Shown one piece after another: positions 14,201 through 26,700 of a stretch of 64,000 bases of DNA. Every line of letters starts with the position of its first letter. Position 1 is the stretch's first letter. Both the position numbers and the translations under genes were made by a program. Below the pieces are notes generated by a model that saw nothing but the letters and a program-made list of their open reading frames with translations, was not told the origin of the DNA and ran no database searches. The stretch comes from Brugia malayi (taxonomy: Eukaryota; Nematoda; Chromadorea; Rhabditida; Onchocercidae): assembly GCF_000002995.4 (NCBI RefSeq), contig NW_025062479.1, positions 19,650,721-19,714,720 on the forward strand. Direction: 5' to 3'.

Positions 14201-15155
14201 CAACTTGGGGTATTTCTGGTATAGAGAGAAAATCACTCGCATTCTATAAATCAAAAACAAAAAAAAGAAAAAAAAAAAACTGAGAAAATTTCAAGAATTC
14301 TGTTTGGAAAATGAATGAAACAAATTATTAAATCATTCGAAAGTTTAGGGGGAAAAACTTTTTAAAAATTTTCGATTTTTTGTGACTACCTAAAATTTTT
14401 ATTTTTTCCTGAATTTCTGCTTCATTTTCTCTGTTCTTCGAAAAAAAAATTTGTAAAAGCTTCATTCAGAGTTATTTACATTATTTATTAATATTTATAT
14501 TAATACATTAATATCAAATTATTTTTTGGTCCATTAATTAATAACCTTACTTTCTGCGTAGGAAAACTGACTGTTTGAACTGTTATCCATTCTTTTTTCC
14601 TGAATAAATCAAAGTGTATTCATTGTATTAATGAAAATTTAAAATAAATAAGACAACTTATGCAACTGCAATGCGACAATTAATTAGCACTAAATACTAT
14701 GCATTTTTAAAATTTCGACAATATTTAAAATTTAACCTGCATTTACTATGTGCCGGATACCTGTAACAGAACATTTGTATTTGCTGAAACACTCGAGGTG
14801 GTATATGATCAAATGGAGTTGGAGCAAAATGATCCATCAGAAATGGAATATCATCAACATTTAAGAATGATAATGGCAGTAAAGAGGAGTGAGGAGGTAA
14901 AAGTAGAGGTGATGGTGGAAGCGGCAATGGTGGTGGAAGTGGCGGTGGTGGTAGTAGTGGCGGCGGTGGTGGCAGTGGTGGCGGTGGTGGTGATAGCATT
15001 CTTAAGAGCAACCGATCATCTGATTCAGGTCTATTATTAGCAGGCATTAAAATTGGTGGTAATTGTTGAGATGATGGAGAATGACGCATTATCATTTGTG
15101 GCTTACAGTTTATTCCTCGAAAAATTTCCGTGCATGTAATTAAGATGAGTAGCAT
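11239..15155 (-). CDS. Astacin-family (NAS) zinc metalloprotease with proline-rich N-terminus
   Basis: Eleven exons: 14737-15155, 14551-14599, 14109-14243, 13841-13938, 13474-13531, 13049-13238, 12657-12789, 12476-12545, 11660-11817, 11422-11536, 11239-11319; phases agree throughout, 501 residues. A hydrophobic start (MLLILITC) suggests secretion. Residues 54-88 are almost pure proline and leucine. A Cys-containing propeptide follows, with FQDD (262-265) resembling the aspartate-switch motif, then a furin-type RKKR site (286-289) at the propeptide/catalytic boundary. The catalytic domain has HETLHALGINH (391-401) as zinc ligands, the Met-turn SIMHYG (446-451) and four cysteines at family positions. 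The residue after the third His is Gln, not the usual Glu (HQQLRFDRD). The protein stops right after the astacin domain (MYCSKGRR), with no EGF, CUB or TSP1 module. Exon 5 and the acceptor of exon 7 have alternatives. AATAAA lies 17 bp past the stop (11217-11222). Confidence 0.9.
11352..11957. repeat. Duplicated about 50-bp segment in two astacin introns
   Basis: About 50 bp at 11352-11407 (last intron) and 11906-11957 (intron upstream of the zinc-site exon) are closely similar, sharing the cores TTTATTAGCCTA and AAGTTTGTCCTTAAATT. Confidence 0.7.
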
Positions 15156-17862
15156 CTCGTATTCTTATCAGTGTGATAGAAATAAACTTAGAAAGATAAG
15201 GAGATAAAATAAAGAATATGAAATTAACTGAAGTTTTGAATTAAATATCGAATGAGGTTTGCATTAAAAAAATGAAAACGAAGAGAAAACGGAATGAAAA
15301 TATTCATTTAATTTGCTATCATACGTTCAACAATAATAATTCAAAAATGCAGTAACTCTTCTTTATGAATTAATAATTAGTAATATTCGTACATAATGGA
15401 AATAATGATAAAGAGATGAAGAAGTAAATTATTTAGCATAGGTAAAAAAATATTTGGCTGTGTTCTTTGGCATCTGATGTAGAAAATACCAAATGATTGT
15501 AATGTCGATGAGACAAACAGGTTTTCTTAATTGTTCACCATTCAGTGATAAGTGAAGAGAGAAAGCGATGATTGCTACTAGATGGAAAGCCTATAACTTA
15601 TTATTGTTGGCTTATTGTGCAAATCAAAAGAGCGAATGGTTTATGCTTAAAAATTAATTAGCTAAAATATTTTAGCTATATTGTCATATGCAATTCATTT
15701 AAAATATTGATCAATGCAAGCATACAATGTATTATCCATTATAAAATATTATGCATTTTTTTATTCTTCATAAGCTGATGTAATTAATTGTCTTTTGATA
15801 AATTTAGCGTAGTTTTTGTGCATACAATATAAAATATTGTATGCACAAAAAGGTTTTACTATATCGATGAAACAAATGTTGTCATTAAGCCATGTAATAT
15901 AAAGTCATTAATATCAATTAATAATGTCATTAAGCCAATTATTAAAATAGGTAATTTTCTGAAAATACTGATAAATGAAAATATATAATGTATGGATTAT
16001 AAAATATTATGCATTTTTTAAGGCAATTATTAAAATAGATGATTTTCATCTGTAGTTTAGTGTTTAATTGATCTACATTTTTTTTCTTAATACTTTTTTA
16101 TTAAGTTTTATATTTAAAAAATCTTTATTAGATTCAAATGTTCAAAAAAAACCTGAAAAATTAATTTCAAATCTTTTGCAGTTAATTTAAACAAAACACT
16201 GATTAAACAATAAAAACAAATTTGTCAGCTTTCATTACATCAAAACTTGGAAAAAACAAGTTTATTTCATTTTTTAAGGAATTATATCCTACATTAAAAA
16301 ACTTTAATTTAGAATTTCCAGAATGACAATTACTTATGGGAAACAATGCTGTTTGATTGAAATCAAAAATTTTTGGTCGACTCAAATAACATTTAAATTT
16401 TATTCAGAATTCATGCATTTATCACTGAATTGCTTTTAAATGGCACGTTAACATATTACTGCAGAACACTTGTGTGCAATACGATAAGGTTTTAAATTTC
16501 AGTCACTTATCAGCTATAAGAAATAAAAACGACTTGGTAAGGTAATAGTGGAAAATTACAATCACATATAGAAATAATTGATAAGCCTATAAATTAGAAT
16601 TTATTTTTCAATAAGTTATCTGATAAGTTTAATTTTCATTTTTAGTTTTTGCAAATTCCATCATGAGGCTTGCTGTGATTAAATATATTTTCTTCATTTT
16701 CGACTCCCTTAAGTTTTCAATTTCGCTCTAAAAATCTTTGAGCATACTTTTTCATTGTAATAAAATTTGTTCTTAACTTTTTGCACGTTTGAATTTTTAT
16801 CATTTGGAACTTTATATTAATCGTACCATTAGTGTTTCATGACAAAAAACGAAGATAAATGACAAGAAAATTGAAACTTTATGCATTCATTGATAAATTG
16901 AGAAAGCAAAACAATTAACAATTAATGAGTTAATTCTTAATTGGCGAAGTAATCAAATAAAAATAAAACAAATAATTTATAAAATGAATTGATTGAATGC
17001 TTCATATTGTTTTATATGGAATAGGATAAGAACAGACATGCTTGAAAGAATAAATTTCACCAAATTCACTTAATTCATTAAAAAAATCAAATTCATCAGT
17101 TAATAATTAGTGTCTACCATTAGTTACTTTTGTATCGATATGAATAATATTATGAATATTTTTGGTGATTCATTGCAAATTATTAAAACATTAAGTAAAC
17201 TATTCTCTTCCCATTTCCAATTGAAAAAAAATGAATGATTATCTGAAATTAAATGGTAAAAATTATTAATTTGGCATCGAAAATTTCAACTGAATATTCT
17301 CGAAGATACTGGAAATTAGATCAAGTCTGTTTTATTTTTCTTCAAAATAAATCAATTCTTTTAAGTCAACGGTTAGGCATTTTCTTGAACACAGAAATTA
17401 TTTCGAATGAAAAATTTAAAAATGGAATGATAAAATATTCACTTAATTGATCCAATTAAAGTTATTGTTATTAAAATTTAAGGCTCATGTTGCATTTTAC
17501 AACTGAAATTATAAGTAACAATAGGGATGGAACAATTATAAAATCTGAAAATGCAGTAAACCTGAATTATTATACAACCAAATCCATAATCCATGTGTCG
17601 CCACAATGGCGAAGCTATAACGTAGTGGACAAAGGCTATTGTTTTAAATGATTTTAATCTACTTTGTGACCTTAGCATCCATAAAATCCCTCACAATTTT
17701 CTTCGTTACAAAACCATTCATTATAGTTTCTTGCTTTGGTATGTCTCGGTTGCGAGGTGTCTAGCTTGCTTATATCCTTAAATGTTTTATAATTAAGTTA
17801 CATTTGTGTGTTATGTATCAATTCGTTATTGTAATGTTGTATAATTTTTAATGTTAATCTGT
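15156..17862. other. Intergenic DNA upstream of the astacin gene
   Basis: No convincing exon. Holds an 18-bp-arm hairpin (15813-15851) and short duplicated pieces between about 15726 and 16050 (for example GGCAATTATTAAAATAG-like copies at 15934 and 16022). Confidence 0.5.
15813..15851. repeat. Perfect hairpin, 18-bp arms, 3-nt loop
   Basis: Left arm 15813-15830 and right arm 15834-15851 are exact reverse complements around the triplet AAA. Function unknown. Confidence 0.85.
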
Positions 17863-18149
17863 GCTTTAATAACCCAAGTTTGAGGTTTGAATAATAAAGT
17901 ATTTCACGAAGACACCCAGAGTACGCGTACACAGAACGGAACGAGTACAGATTCGATAATCTCCAGTATCGAAGACAAAGAAGTCAACGATCTGAACTAT
18001 CAAGAAAGAAAACTACTTTGTTTCGCAAGGAAGCAGAGCAGTAAAGAAGAAATACTAAATTTTTTACACCATGAATTCATTATTGTATGGTTAAGGCCAT
18101 GACTAGTACTTATAGGCTAAGATTAAATAAATGAATAGCAAAAAAAAAA
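17863..18149 (+). pseudogene. SL1-tagged retrocopy (processed pseudogene) of a trans-spliced mRNA
   Basis: 17863-17884 matches the 22-nt nematode SL1 leader at 20 positions (differences at leader positions 2 and 9). It is followed directly by an open frame to the TGA at 18100-18102, more GC-rich than its surroundings and hydrophilic (HEDTQSTRTQNG, NYQERKLLCFARKQ), then AATAAA (18126-18131) and, nine bases later, a run of ten A (18140-18149). Leader, body, poly-A signal and A-tail in this order and without an intron are what a retroposed, trans-spliced mRNA should look like. Known: SL1 is added to RNA and is not encoded in the genes that carry it. There is no ATG near the leader and no clear target-site duplication, so the copy is old, shortened, or both. 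I do not recognise the parent gene. Confidence 0.6.
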
Positions 18150-18284
18150 ATACAAAATTTCAGCAAATAAAATGAGACTTTTTTAAAAAAAATGACACAA
18201 AAAGAATAAGGAAATGGGAAGGAGAGGGAGGGAGAGAAAAAGAGAGGGGGACAGAGAGAAAGAAAAATAATGAAGTATGAAAGA

Positions 18285-21200
18285 TCACGTTGCAAGTATG
18301 TTTTGAAGATATGAATCCCTTTCATTAAGTGTACCAAACGATGGAATTAGTTTAACCATTTCTGTCATATAATGTAATTGTTCCTGAAGAATGATTTGCT
18401 ATTGATTTAATTAGTATTTAATCAAATTAATGGTCAATAAAAGTTAGCTGGTCAGTTCAAGCATGCACACATATAATAAGGTAAGGCATAAATTAGCAAA
18501 TTTTTAAATCCAAATCACATATAAAATTGAGAAAGCTTACAGTTATTGGACAAAGTAAAAGCAATATATTGCCTAGACGAATATCGATCGATTCAAAATG
18601 TTGATCTGAATACCATCGGTATAACTCATTGACAGCTCGATTTCTCGCCATCTCGATAGTTTTTTTTGCTTGAGGTGAAAAGGCCATACCGTATGGATTC
18701 CAAAATGTTATTAAGCGTAAAGCCATAAACTCCCCTGAAAATAATAAGATTATTCACTTATGTAATTGAACGTTAAATCACAAGATTACTTAAAATTGGC
18801 CCTATAAGTAAACAATAATATTCATCTTATTTTATGTAACTCTAATTTCTATCGATGATTTTTAGTAGTTAAATTAGGTAGAATTATGCATTATTAAAAC
18901 TCTTCAAAGCTATTTGTTTCAAAAATATTCAGGATTTGGTTTAAATCTTAATCATAAACAAGTTTCTATCGCTCTTTTGCATTAATGCTTTTTCGCTAAG
19001 TTTCCTATCTAAATTCAAACTTGATTTTTTGTTTGTTTGTTTTTTTTTTTTTTTTTAAGAAAATGTTACACAATCTACTGTCATGTAAATTCGTAAAGGA
19101 TGATTTGTCTACATACCAATAGTAAAATTCATATCAATCATTGGAGCAATTAATTCATCAATCAATTGAGCACTTCGTTCACCATACATCCTGAATTATT
19201 CTTATTACTTTTTCATTTAAATCAAAAACTTTGAAATTTATTGCTAACATAAATATCATATCACAGGAATATTGCACTTGATGTGCTGATTATCCAAAAT
19301 AATTACATAGTAATTGATAATTATTTGATGAGTAATTCACATAATCATCAAAAATTAGTAAATTACATGCGTTTTATTGTCTGACTAATTTGGGTTTCAT
19401 CCGGCATATTATTCGGAAAATTTCCTGGAATTATGTATGTATTATTGACAAGAATTATTCGATCGCGAACGCCCAATTCTACCGCATGAAAGATATTATC
19501 CAATAACATGTATCGTAATGTAAAACGTCGTAATAATTTTGATTTATCAAATGGATCTTCTATAGCACTGGAAAGAATAGCAGGCGGCAATTAATAATCA
19601 AACTAATTAATACCACATTAATTATATCAAAAAAAAAATTATATCTATTATTGCCGATTATTGAAGGAAATAATTATGTCATTAATATGACATTAATTTT
19701 TTAATGATCCTATTTGTCATACACTAATTTATTAACTAATTGATTATGATTGGTTTAATAAATAAATATTTCAGTATTATTTAGAAAAAAGAATGAAAGA
19801 AATCAAAATCTTACTTAAACTCTTCAAGCCTTAAAACCCATTCATGCATTAGAACCACTTGCACTTTAAAAATGTCAACATAATCAAGAGTGGAAGCAGG
19901 TCCTTTTAATATCCCTTCACTTTCAATCTCATCAACTATAATTTCTTCAACACATTGACATAGCATCATTCGTCGTCGTTCTCTCTAAAAATTAGTTATA
20001 TACCGCTACAACAGTGCACCATTACCGCACATTTACATTTGTTTGAAATATCACAAAACAAATCTTACAATACGCAAGTAGTTCATCAATCAAATATATC
20101 GTTTCAAATTGGCTACCGTTTGTGTGGCAGATTATTTGCATCTTATTTGTATAGCAAAATTATCAATAGGTCATTCTTTTTCGCTAACTTTTCCAAATCT
20201 TCCATTTATGACCTTGATTTATTGTTTGGATAATAATGTATAGAGTAAGTTAATTATCATTACCTGCTTCTTGTAATCATCTACCAAACAAGCTATCAAT
20301 CCTTTTTCTTGTGATGCTGAACTCACACCATAATCATAATTGGATACTGATGGATCATCTCTTCTCTGAAATACAAACTTCTAGAAAAAATGAACTATAC
20401 CACTATTTTTAATAAAGAAAAATTTTTGCTTATTTCGATTAAACAGCCATTCTGTTTCCTTTTTAATATGTATCTTTTTTTTTCCACATTATCACTTTTA
20501 TAGGTGTTAGAAAATTCTATGCAAGACGAGTAAAACTAAGTTTGTGTGGTACCATTTCGGATCGATTATTGTTCGAGATGGTTGATAACGGATTATTGAT
20601 GAATTCAGTTGAATTTGCTGCCATTCTTTTTGAATTTATCTTTATCATTGATTTTTGGTAAGTTTCATGAAGACGTTTAAGTTGTACCACTAAATAGATG
20701 AATGAATTACACCATTTAGTGAATAAGTTCACTAAATGGTGTAATAAATGATATTAAGGAGTAATAATATTGCACTGAAATTGATTAACAAATAAATTTT
20801 GAAAATATAAGAATATCATTAATTAATTGGATTGAAACAAATTATTACTATTTAACTGAAAAGAATTGTTCAAGCTAATCTTGTCACAGCTAAACGAGTA
20901 GTTATTAGAGAAATCAGAATTATTTTATGGTCGATTAGAATCTGAAGTAAATTGCAAAGAAGATAGTACTTCAAAGTGACTGAAAAGAAAAAATTTAAAG
21001 TACATTTCGGATATCGACTAAAAAATGGTCAAAATATACACTTGTAATTAACATATATTTTTCATATTCGTACATTGTGAGAATTAAGAAAAACATAAAA
21101 AAGAACGATGCTAAATATAATTTTTTGAAAAGAATGATAAAATAAGGTGTAAGCAATGATAAAATTTATTATGATAAAACGATTAATTGGCTTATAAATT

Positions 21201-23704
21201 TTACAATTATTAAGAAATGCAAAGATATGAAAAGTGAAAAATCATTCAAATAAATAATTCAAAAATGAAAAATCAAAAAAAAAAAAAAATCATTCAACAG
21301 CTTGAAAGAACTTTGTACTAGAAGTGTTAAAAAAGGAAAAAAGACTGATATATTTTAATTTTCCTAAGGAAACAATTTAAAAATTAAGAAATAAAATTTA
21401 AAAGAATGAAAGAATCGATTAATTTATGGGATATAATACAAATGAATGCATTAAATTAGATAATTTGATAACTTTTTTATTGCATGATAAAGAAAAGTTT
21501 TTCTCACTCATTTAATGTTTTTTAAAGTATAAGTTAGTGTGCGATATGCATGATTCTCTTAATTCAAACAGTAACAAATATTAACTTTTAAACACTTTTG
21601 TAAGCGATGAACTTTTGATAAAATAATTAGTAGAATAATAAATACCTTTTCGATCCATTCCCATTTCTTCACATTTCTTCAAACGACATGCTCGACATGC
21701 ACATCGGGCATTTAAAATAAGCATAAGTTTTCCAAAATGATAACAAAATTAATTTATCATTGTAAAATTCTCTTATTAAAATTAGTAATTTATTCATAAT
21801 CAATGAACAGCAATCATTTATTCCTTTTATTGCAGAAAAAGGCTTTTAATATTAAAATTAAATATTTGAGCAGTAAAAGTAAAGGGAAGAGCAAGCAGAA
21901 ATATTTGGTTCTTATCAAATATTAATAATTCTTGAATAATCCAAAAAACTTAACTAAATATTTAATTGTGAATAGAAAAAAAAGCAAATAAAGAATGCAG
22001 AAATAGTTAAATATGTCCACTATTATTCAGCCCTTTTTTCTTTCTCTCTTTTAGAAAAGACGAACTTTTATCAACTCGACATGTACCTCCTCGACGACAA
22101 TAAAATTGTACATCGAGCGAAACAGCTCGTCGAAAGAATGCATTGCAACCACGACATGACAAGACACCGTAGTGATAACCATCCGCGATATCACCACAGA
22201 TGCAACACTCTTCTAAATTTATACACCACGCTGATTATATCGGCAAGTATTAACAATAAGTAAAGAAAAAATTGTTCTCTTTAAAGTATGGAAAGATTAT
22301 ATAGTTAATATTGAAGTCCTTATCATAAGATATAATAATAAATAAATAAAAATAACTACGCTAAAACTCAATATTAGTTAAATATTACTACTATTAAATA
22401 AATTTTTATAAATTTTATTAAATATTTTTTTGTAAACATAAAATTTCAAATCATTATCTTTCAATAAATGAAAATATTGTACTAAATGTTTTATAATTCA
22501 TTTACTGTAATATGCATTCTAAAAAGTTTTCAAAGAGAACAACATTTTGATAATAGAAAAAGAAAGCGAAAAAATATTTTAAAAAATTAGAAGTAACTGA
22601 CATTTCATTTCCTTAAAAATACTTTTTTTTTTCTCATTAATTAACGAACTTTATAGTTCTGAGATATACATTTTACCAATGAAACAACATAATAAGATTT
22701 TCGGGAAGAATTGCTCCCGGAGAATATCTCTAAAAACTGTAAGTAGGGTAGCCACAATATAACTCTAATAAAAATGACTATGACGAAAGTGATATTAGCA
22801 TAGAATATCTATCAATTTTTTTATATCATAAAATTTAATATAATAATAAACAAGTGCTATTCTTATCTCTAATAGTTATAGGCAGATGTTTATCCTATCA
22901 CTTGTCATTTTTTAATCATCTTAGTCACATTTCACTTCTTATTACATAGTGAGTGCCATTGGCTAATCACCTACTATTTATCATTCCTAATTATCTTAAA
23001 TAATATAATTGAATTGAATAAACTTGAATAAACAAAGGAAAAAAGAGGAAAATCAAAAAAAGAAAAGTTATGTAGAAGAAAATTAAAATTTACGGTATTT
23101 TCATCTCAAATTATTGCATATCTTTGTGCACTTTTACTTTTATGATGTCATATTGAAGTTATGAAAAATTAGAGTTGAAAAGATTTAACGGGAAGAGAAG
23201 GTATTGTGGAAGCGTAGGTCATCAATAACTGAGCTGACGTTAACAATTTTCAGCAAATAAATGTTTCTTGAAAAAAACATTGAAAAAAAAAGGTAATAAA
23301 ACATTAGAAAGATAGAAATGAATACAAATACGGAAAGCGCGTTTATCGCTTCAATTTATTTAATCATTTATCAAATAAATTCAACATATTCCACAGTTTG
23401 ATTTAGTTATTTATCTATTAATTAAACCTATATTTTATCATATCTCACAATATATCCAATCAAATCGAATTTACATAAGAAACAAATATTTAATTAATTT
23501 TAGTTAGAATCCAAAATTAGAAAACCAAATTATGTTTATCAAATTTGAATCAGTTATCAAATCATGGAATAAATCAAATATAATATTTCTGGGAAGACTG
23601 AAATACTTCGCATTTTGTGGAATAAAGCATTGATTTCACAAGCACTGACTAAGAAATAATGCAAGCTTACCCAGTCTGTTGAGACTATCCAATATTTCAC
23701 TCAT
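18285..23704 (-). CDS. Nematode nuclear hormone receptor (C4 zinc finger + ligand-binding domain)
   Basis: Ten exons: 23671-23704, 22066-22212, 21646-21711, 20553-20689, 20264-20365, 19815-19984, 19367-19567, 19117-19190, 18541-18734, 18285-18383; 407 residues, all phases consistent. A nuclear transcription factor. DNA-binding domain: first finger C14, C17, C31, C34 with GYHYGVLS; P-box CRGCN followed by AFFRRAV; second finger C50, C56, C66, C69 ending in CRACRLKKCEEMGM. A hinge with a basic/Asn-rich stretch follows, then a divergent ligand-binding domain (KLLRRFTLRYMLLDN, ALRLITFWNP, ARNRAVNELYRWYSD). The ligand is unknown, as for most supplementary nematode receptors. The join of exons 2 and 3 restores the exact C-x9-C-x2-C spacing, but the intron there starts with GT and ends with AA, with no AG available. 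This could be a sequence error, an unusual intron or a damaged allele. Confidence 0.88.
20707..20744. repeat. Perfect 17-bp-arm hairpin beside a splice acceptor
   Basis: Arms 20707-20723 and 20728-20744 are exact reverse complements with the 4-nt loop TAAG. On the minus strand it ends about 15 nt before the AG (20690-20691) of nuclear receptor exon 4, over the likely branch region. Confidence 0.85.
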
Positions 23705-26700
23705 AATTACCTTAAAGTAAAAAATATAAAAGTAGTAAAGAATAACAAGCCAAAAAGTACAAAGTTGAATGTTGATGGAGCGGTTAAGGAATCGATATTG
23801 CAATGAATAAAATGACGAATGGTGATGATGACGGTGGATATAACAATAATGGCAATATAATTATAATAATGATAATGATAGTGATAATAGTAATTAAGGT
23901 TCAAAGAAGGTAAAATGATGAAACCATGAGATGTTTAGTAAAATGAGCAGCACTAGTGAAAAGTAAGATTACAGGAAAAGAGATGAAGAGAAGATCAGTA
24001 GCAGGAAAAAGGAGGAGCAGTAGGGAAGTGGTGGCAATTCCCTAAGGTAAGTTGTTATGTTTAATGGACTACTGATAACTAAGTATTATCATGATTTTAA
24101 TCAAAGATGCAATCATCACGGCCATTATCATCATATCATTGTTGTCGTCATGCGATTATTACTATATATATCACTGTCATGCATAAATGTTATGCATGAA
24201 TGAACAAAATTTAGCACTACTAATTTTGCTAAATGGTAGTTATTTCCTTTCCATTTTTGCAGAAATTTAAAATTCATTAAATTTGAAAAAGGGTTGAAAC
24301 TGAAACAATGTCGAAACATCATGTATTTTTATTTAGTGATTTTAGTGAACTTTATTGTAATTTAATAAAGAAGAAATGAATGAATCGAATTAATTCTTAT
24401 TAGCAAAAAGTACAGTGAATGGAAAAACAGGAATTTTGAATTCAGCTGCAAATTTATTATTATTTATCAGTTATAGACTGATGTTAATTGTTTACTTAAA
24501 ATAAAGTGAAGTTGAAGTTGTGTGTAATTATTGTATTTATTGCAGATATATCGTAATAATCTAATGTTTTTAAGATATTTCGCTTATATTATTTAATTTA
24601 ATTAACAGTGCTTTATTTATAAATCAGTGATTTCAAATTAATGCCATCCTGAAAAGTAGTAAGTTGAAAGTTGGGACGAAAATAGATATCAATTAATTAT
24701 GAGGAATACCTTAATCTGACCTTATTATCATCATGTACTAGTAACCAAAATATTTTCACTCAAATTTTCATCTCTGTAAGTTGACGAATGTTTCAAATTT
24801 AAATATACTAATTTACACTCGTTAAATGATAATAGATGTAATATCTAAGAAGATATTTTGCATAACAAATTTAATATATTTTAACATCATGAGATTTTGT
24901 TCAAATTTTTGCGATAATATTAACTAATATTTAAAGAAATATTTAATTATTATATAATATAATACCAATTTTAGTCATAAATCATAAGTACTTGAAGTTG
25001 AAACTTTTTAAAGATAATATATGCAAACAAACAATTTTGATCCTCGCATATTATTCAATATATGCTGCATGTGTCAAAGATTAATATCAAACAAATCGTT
25101 GAATAATAACCAAAATAATAATAATACAGCAAGTTGTTCTATTAGCTTAATTTCTTCGACATGAATAGTTTCGAAATTGTTCTTTTTAATTTGAATTTAT
25201 TCGTTTTTTATTAAAGAGATCATGTAATCCAAGTAAGATACTGTAATTTAAGACATTTGCTACCATTATATATATCATCATTTCTAATATGCATTAACTT
25301 TATATTACCACGTTTAACCAAACAAAACATGACAATTGCATGAATCGTTTAAAATTAGAAAACAAATTTAAATCAGTGACTATTCACAAATCATCACTGA
25401 CAAAAAAATAAACGATTTAAAAATCGTTTACTTTTTTAAATCTCTTATTCAATTATTCACTTTTATCAGAGTAAATAAAAAGAGTATAAAACAGCATTTA
25501 CCATCATTTAAAATCATTAATAAAACATGAGAAAAAAAATTTCAATTAAAAAAGAAGCAATTTTTATTTACCAAATTATTTACATTTTTCATAAATATTA
25601 TATCAATTTCGTCATACACTTTTCATAGGACATTTGAAATTGCTAAAATTTCAAGAAATCGTTTGTCAGAGCTTTGATCGCTCATACTCTCTCAATAATC
25701 AATCAACCGTGGAAAGAAATAAACGAAAGAAACGACATGTATGATAATAAAAAATAAGGTGTAAAGATTTCCTTCGTTTCCTTTTCTCTTTAACAACAAA
25801 AATAATAATTGGACAAATTGAAATACTCAGAAATGATAAGTCTATTAAGAAATAAACGAACTGAATGACAAATAACAAATGATAATATTGTCATTATCAA
25901 AAAATAAATAAATAAAAACTGCAAACAAGGAGGAAGAGGACAAAAAGCAAAAATTATCAAATAATTTTATTCATTATTTCAAATAAATTTTGACACATAA
26001 TATTTGAATGATAGCATAATTATTGGTGACACAAAATTGTTGGTGTAATTTTATGTTCCTCAACTACATCGTTTCGAATTATCACTATTATCGTTTATCA
26101 CTACTAATTGGTATCATTACTCGTATAACATCTGATGAAGAATGAATGATATTATTTTTATGTATGAAACAAGCGAAAACTCATTTTTGAATATTATATA
26201 ATTCAAAAAATATAAGGAGTATATGTCACTTTTTCTATGATTTTTGCAGAAAAGGGAAGATGTAATTACAACGGCGGATAAAGTTATTCAAAAACTAATT
26301 TAGTATTTATAAATGACCAATTGATGAAGTAATTACAAATGTTAAGTAGTTATAAATGAAAAAAAAAAAAAAAACGAAAATAATCCAAATAATGCCACAT
26401 TGCTCGGTACATGTTTACAACAAAAATCATACGTACAGCTCATTATATTTTATGGTGAACTTGTGCATTTTGCAAAGGTTTTACTTCACTAATGAAACAT
26501 TTTGATCAAATGAGATTATAAGAAGATCTAAAGAATCTAACTTTATCACGGATATCAGTGTGCATTTCAATTAAGCAAAGAAAAGCATTAATTGTCCATA
26601 CGATTTTATTATAAATTTCTTATAAAAATTCTTTAGGTTAAATGCATTGAATGCATTATAAAGTAATAACAGCCAATCAGAATCATTTCTAAAACTAGCT

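Noticed and set aside
14750..15040. Plus-strand open frame rich in Val/Ala
   Set aside because: Shadow of the proline tract of the astacin first exon.
17478..17678. Minus-strand open frame of 66 codons
   Set aside because: No splice signals or recognisable domain; next to the retrocopy but not part of it.
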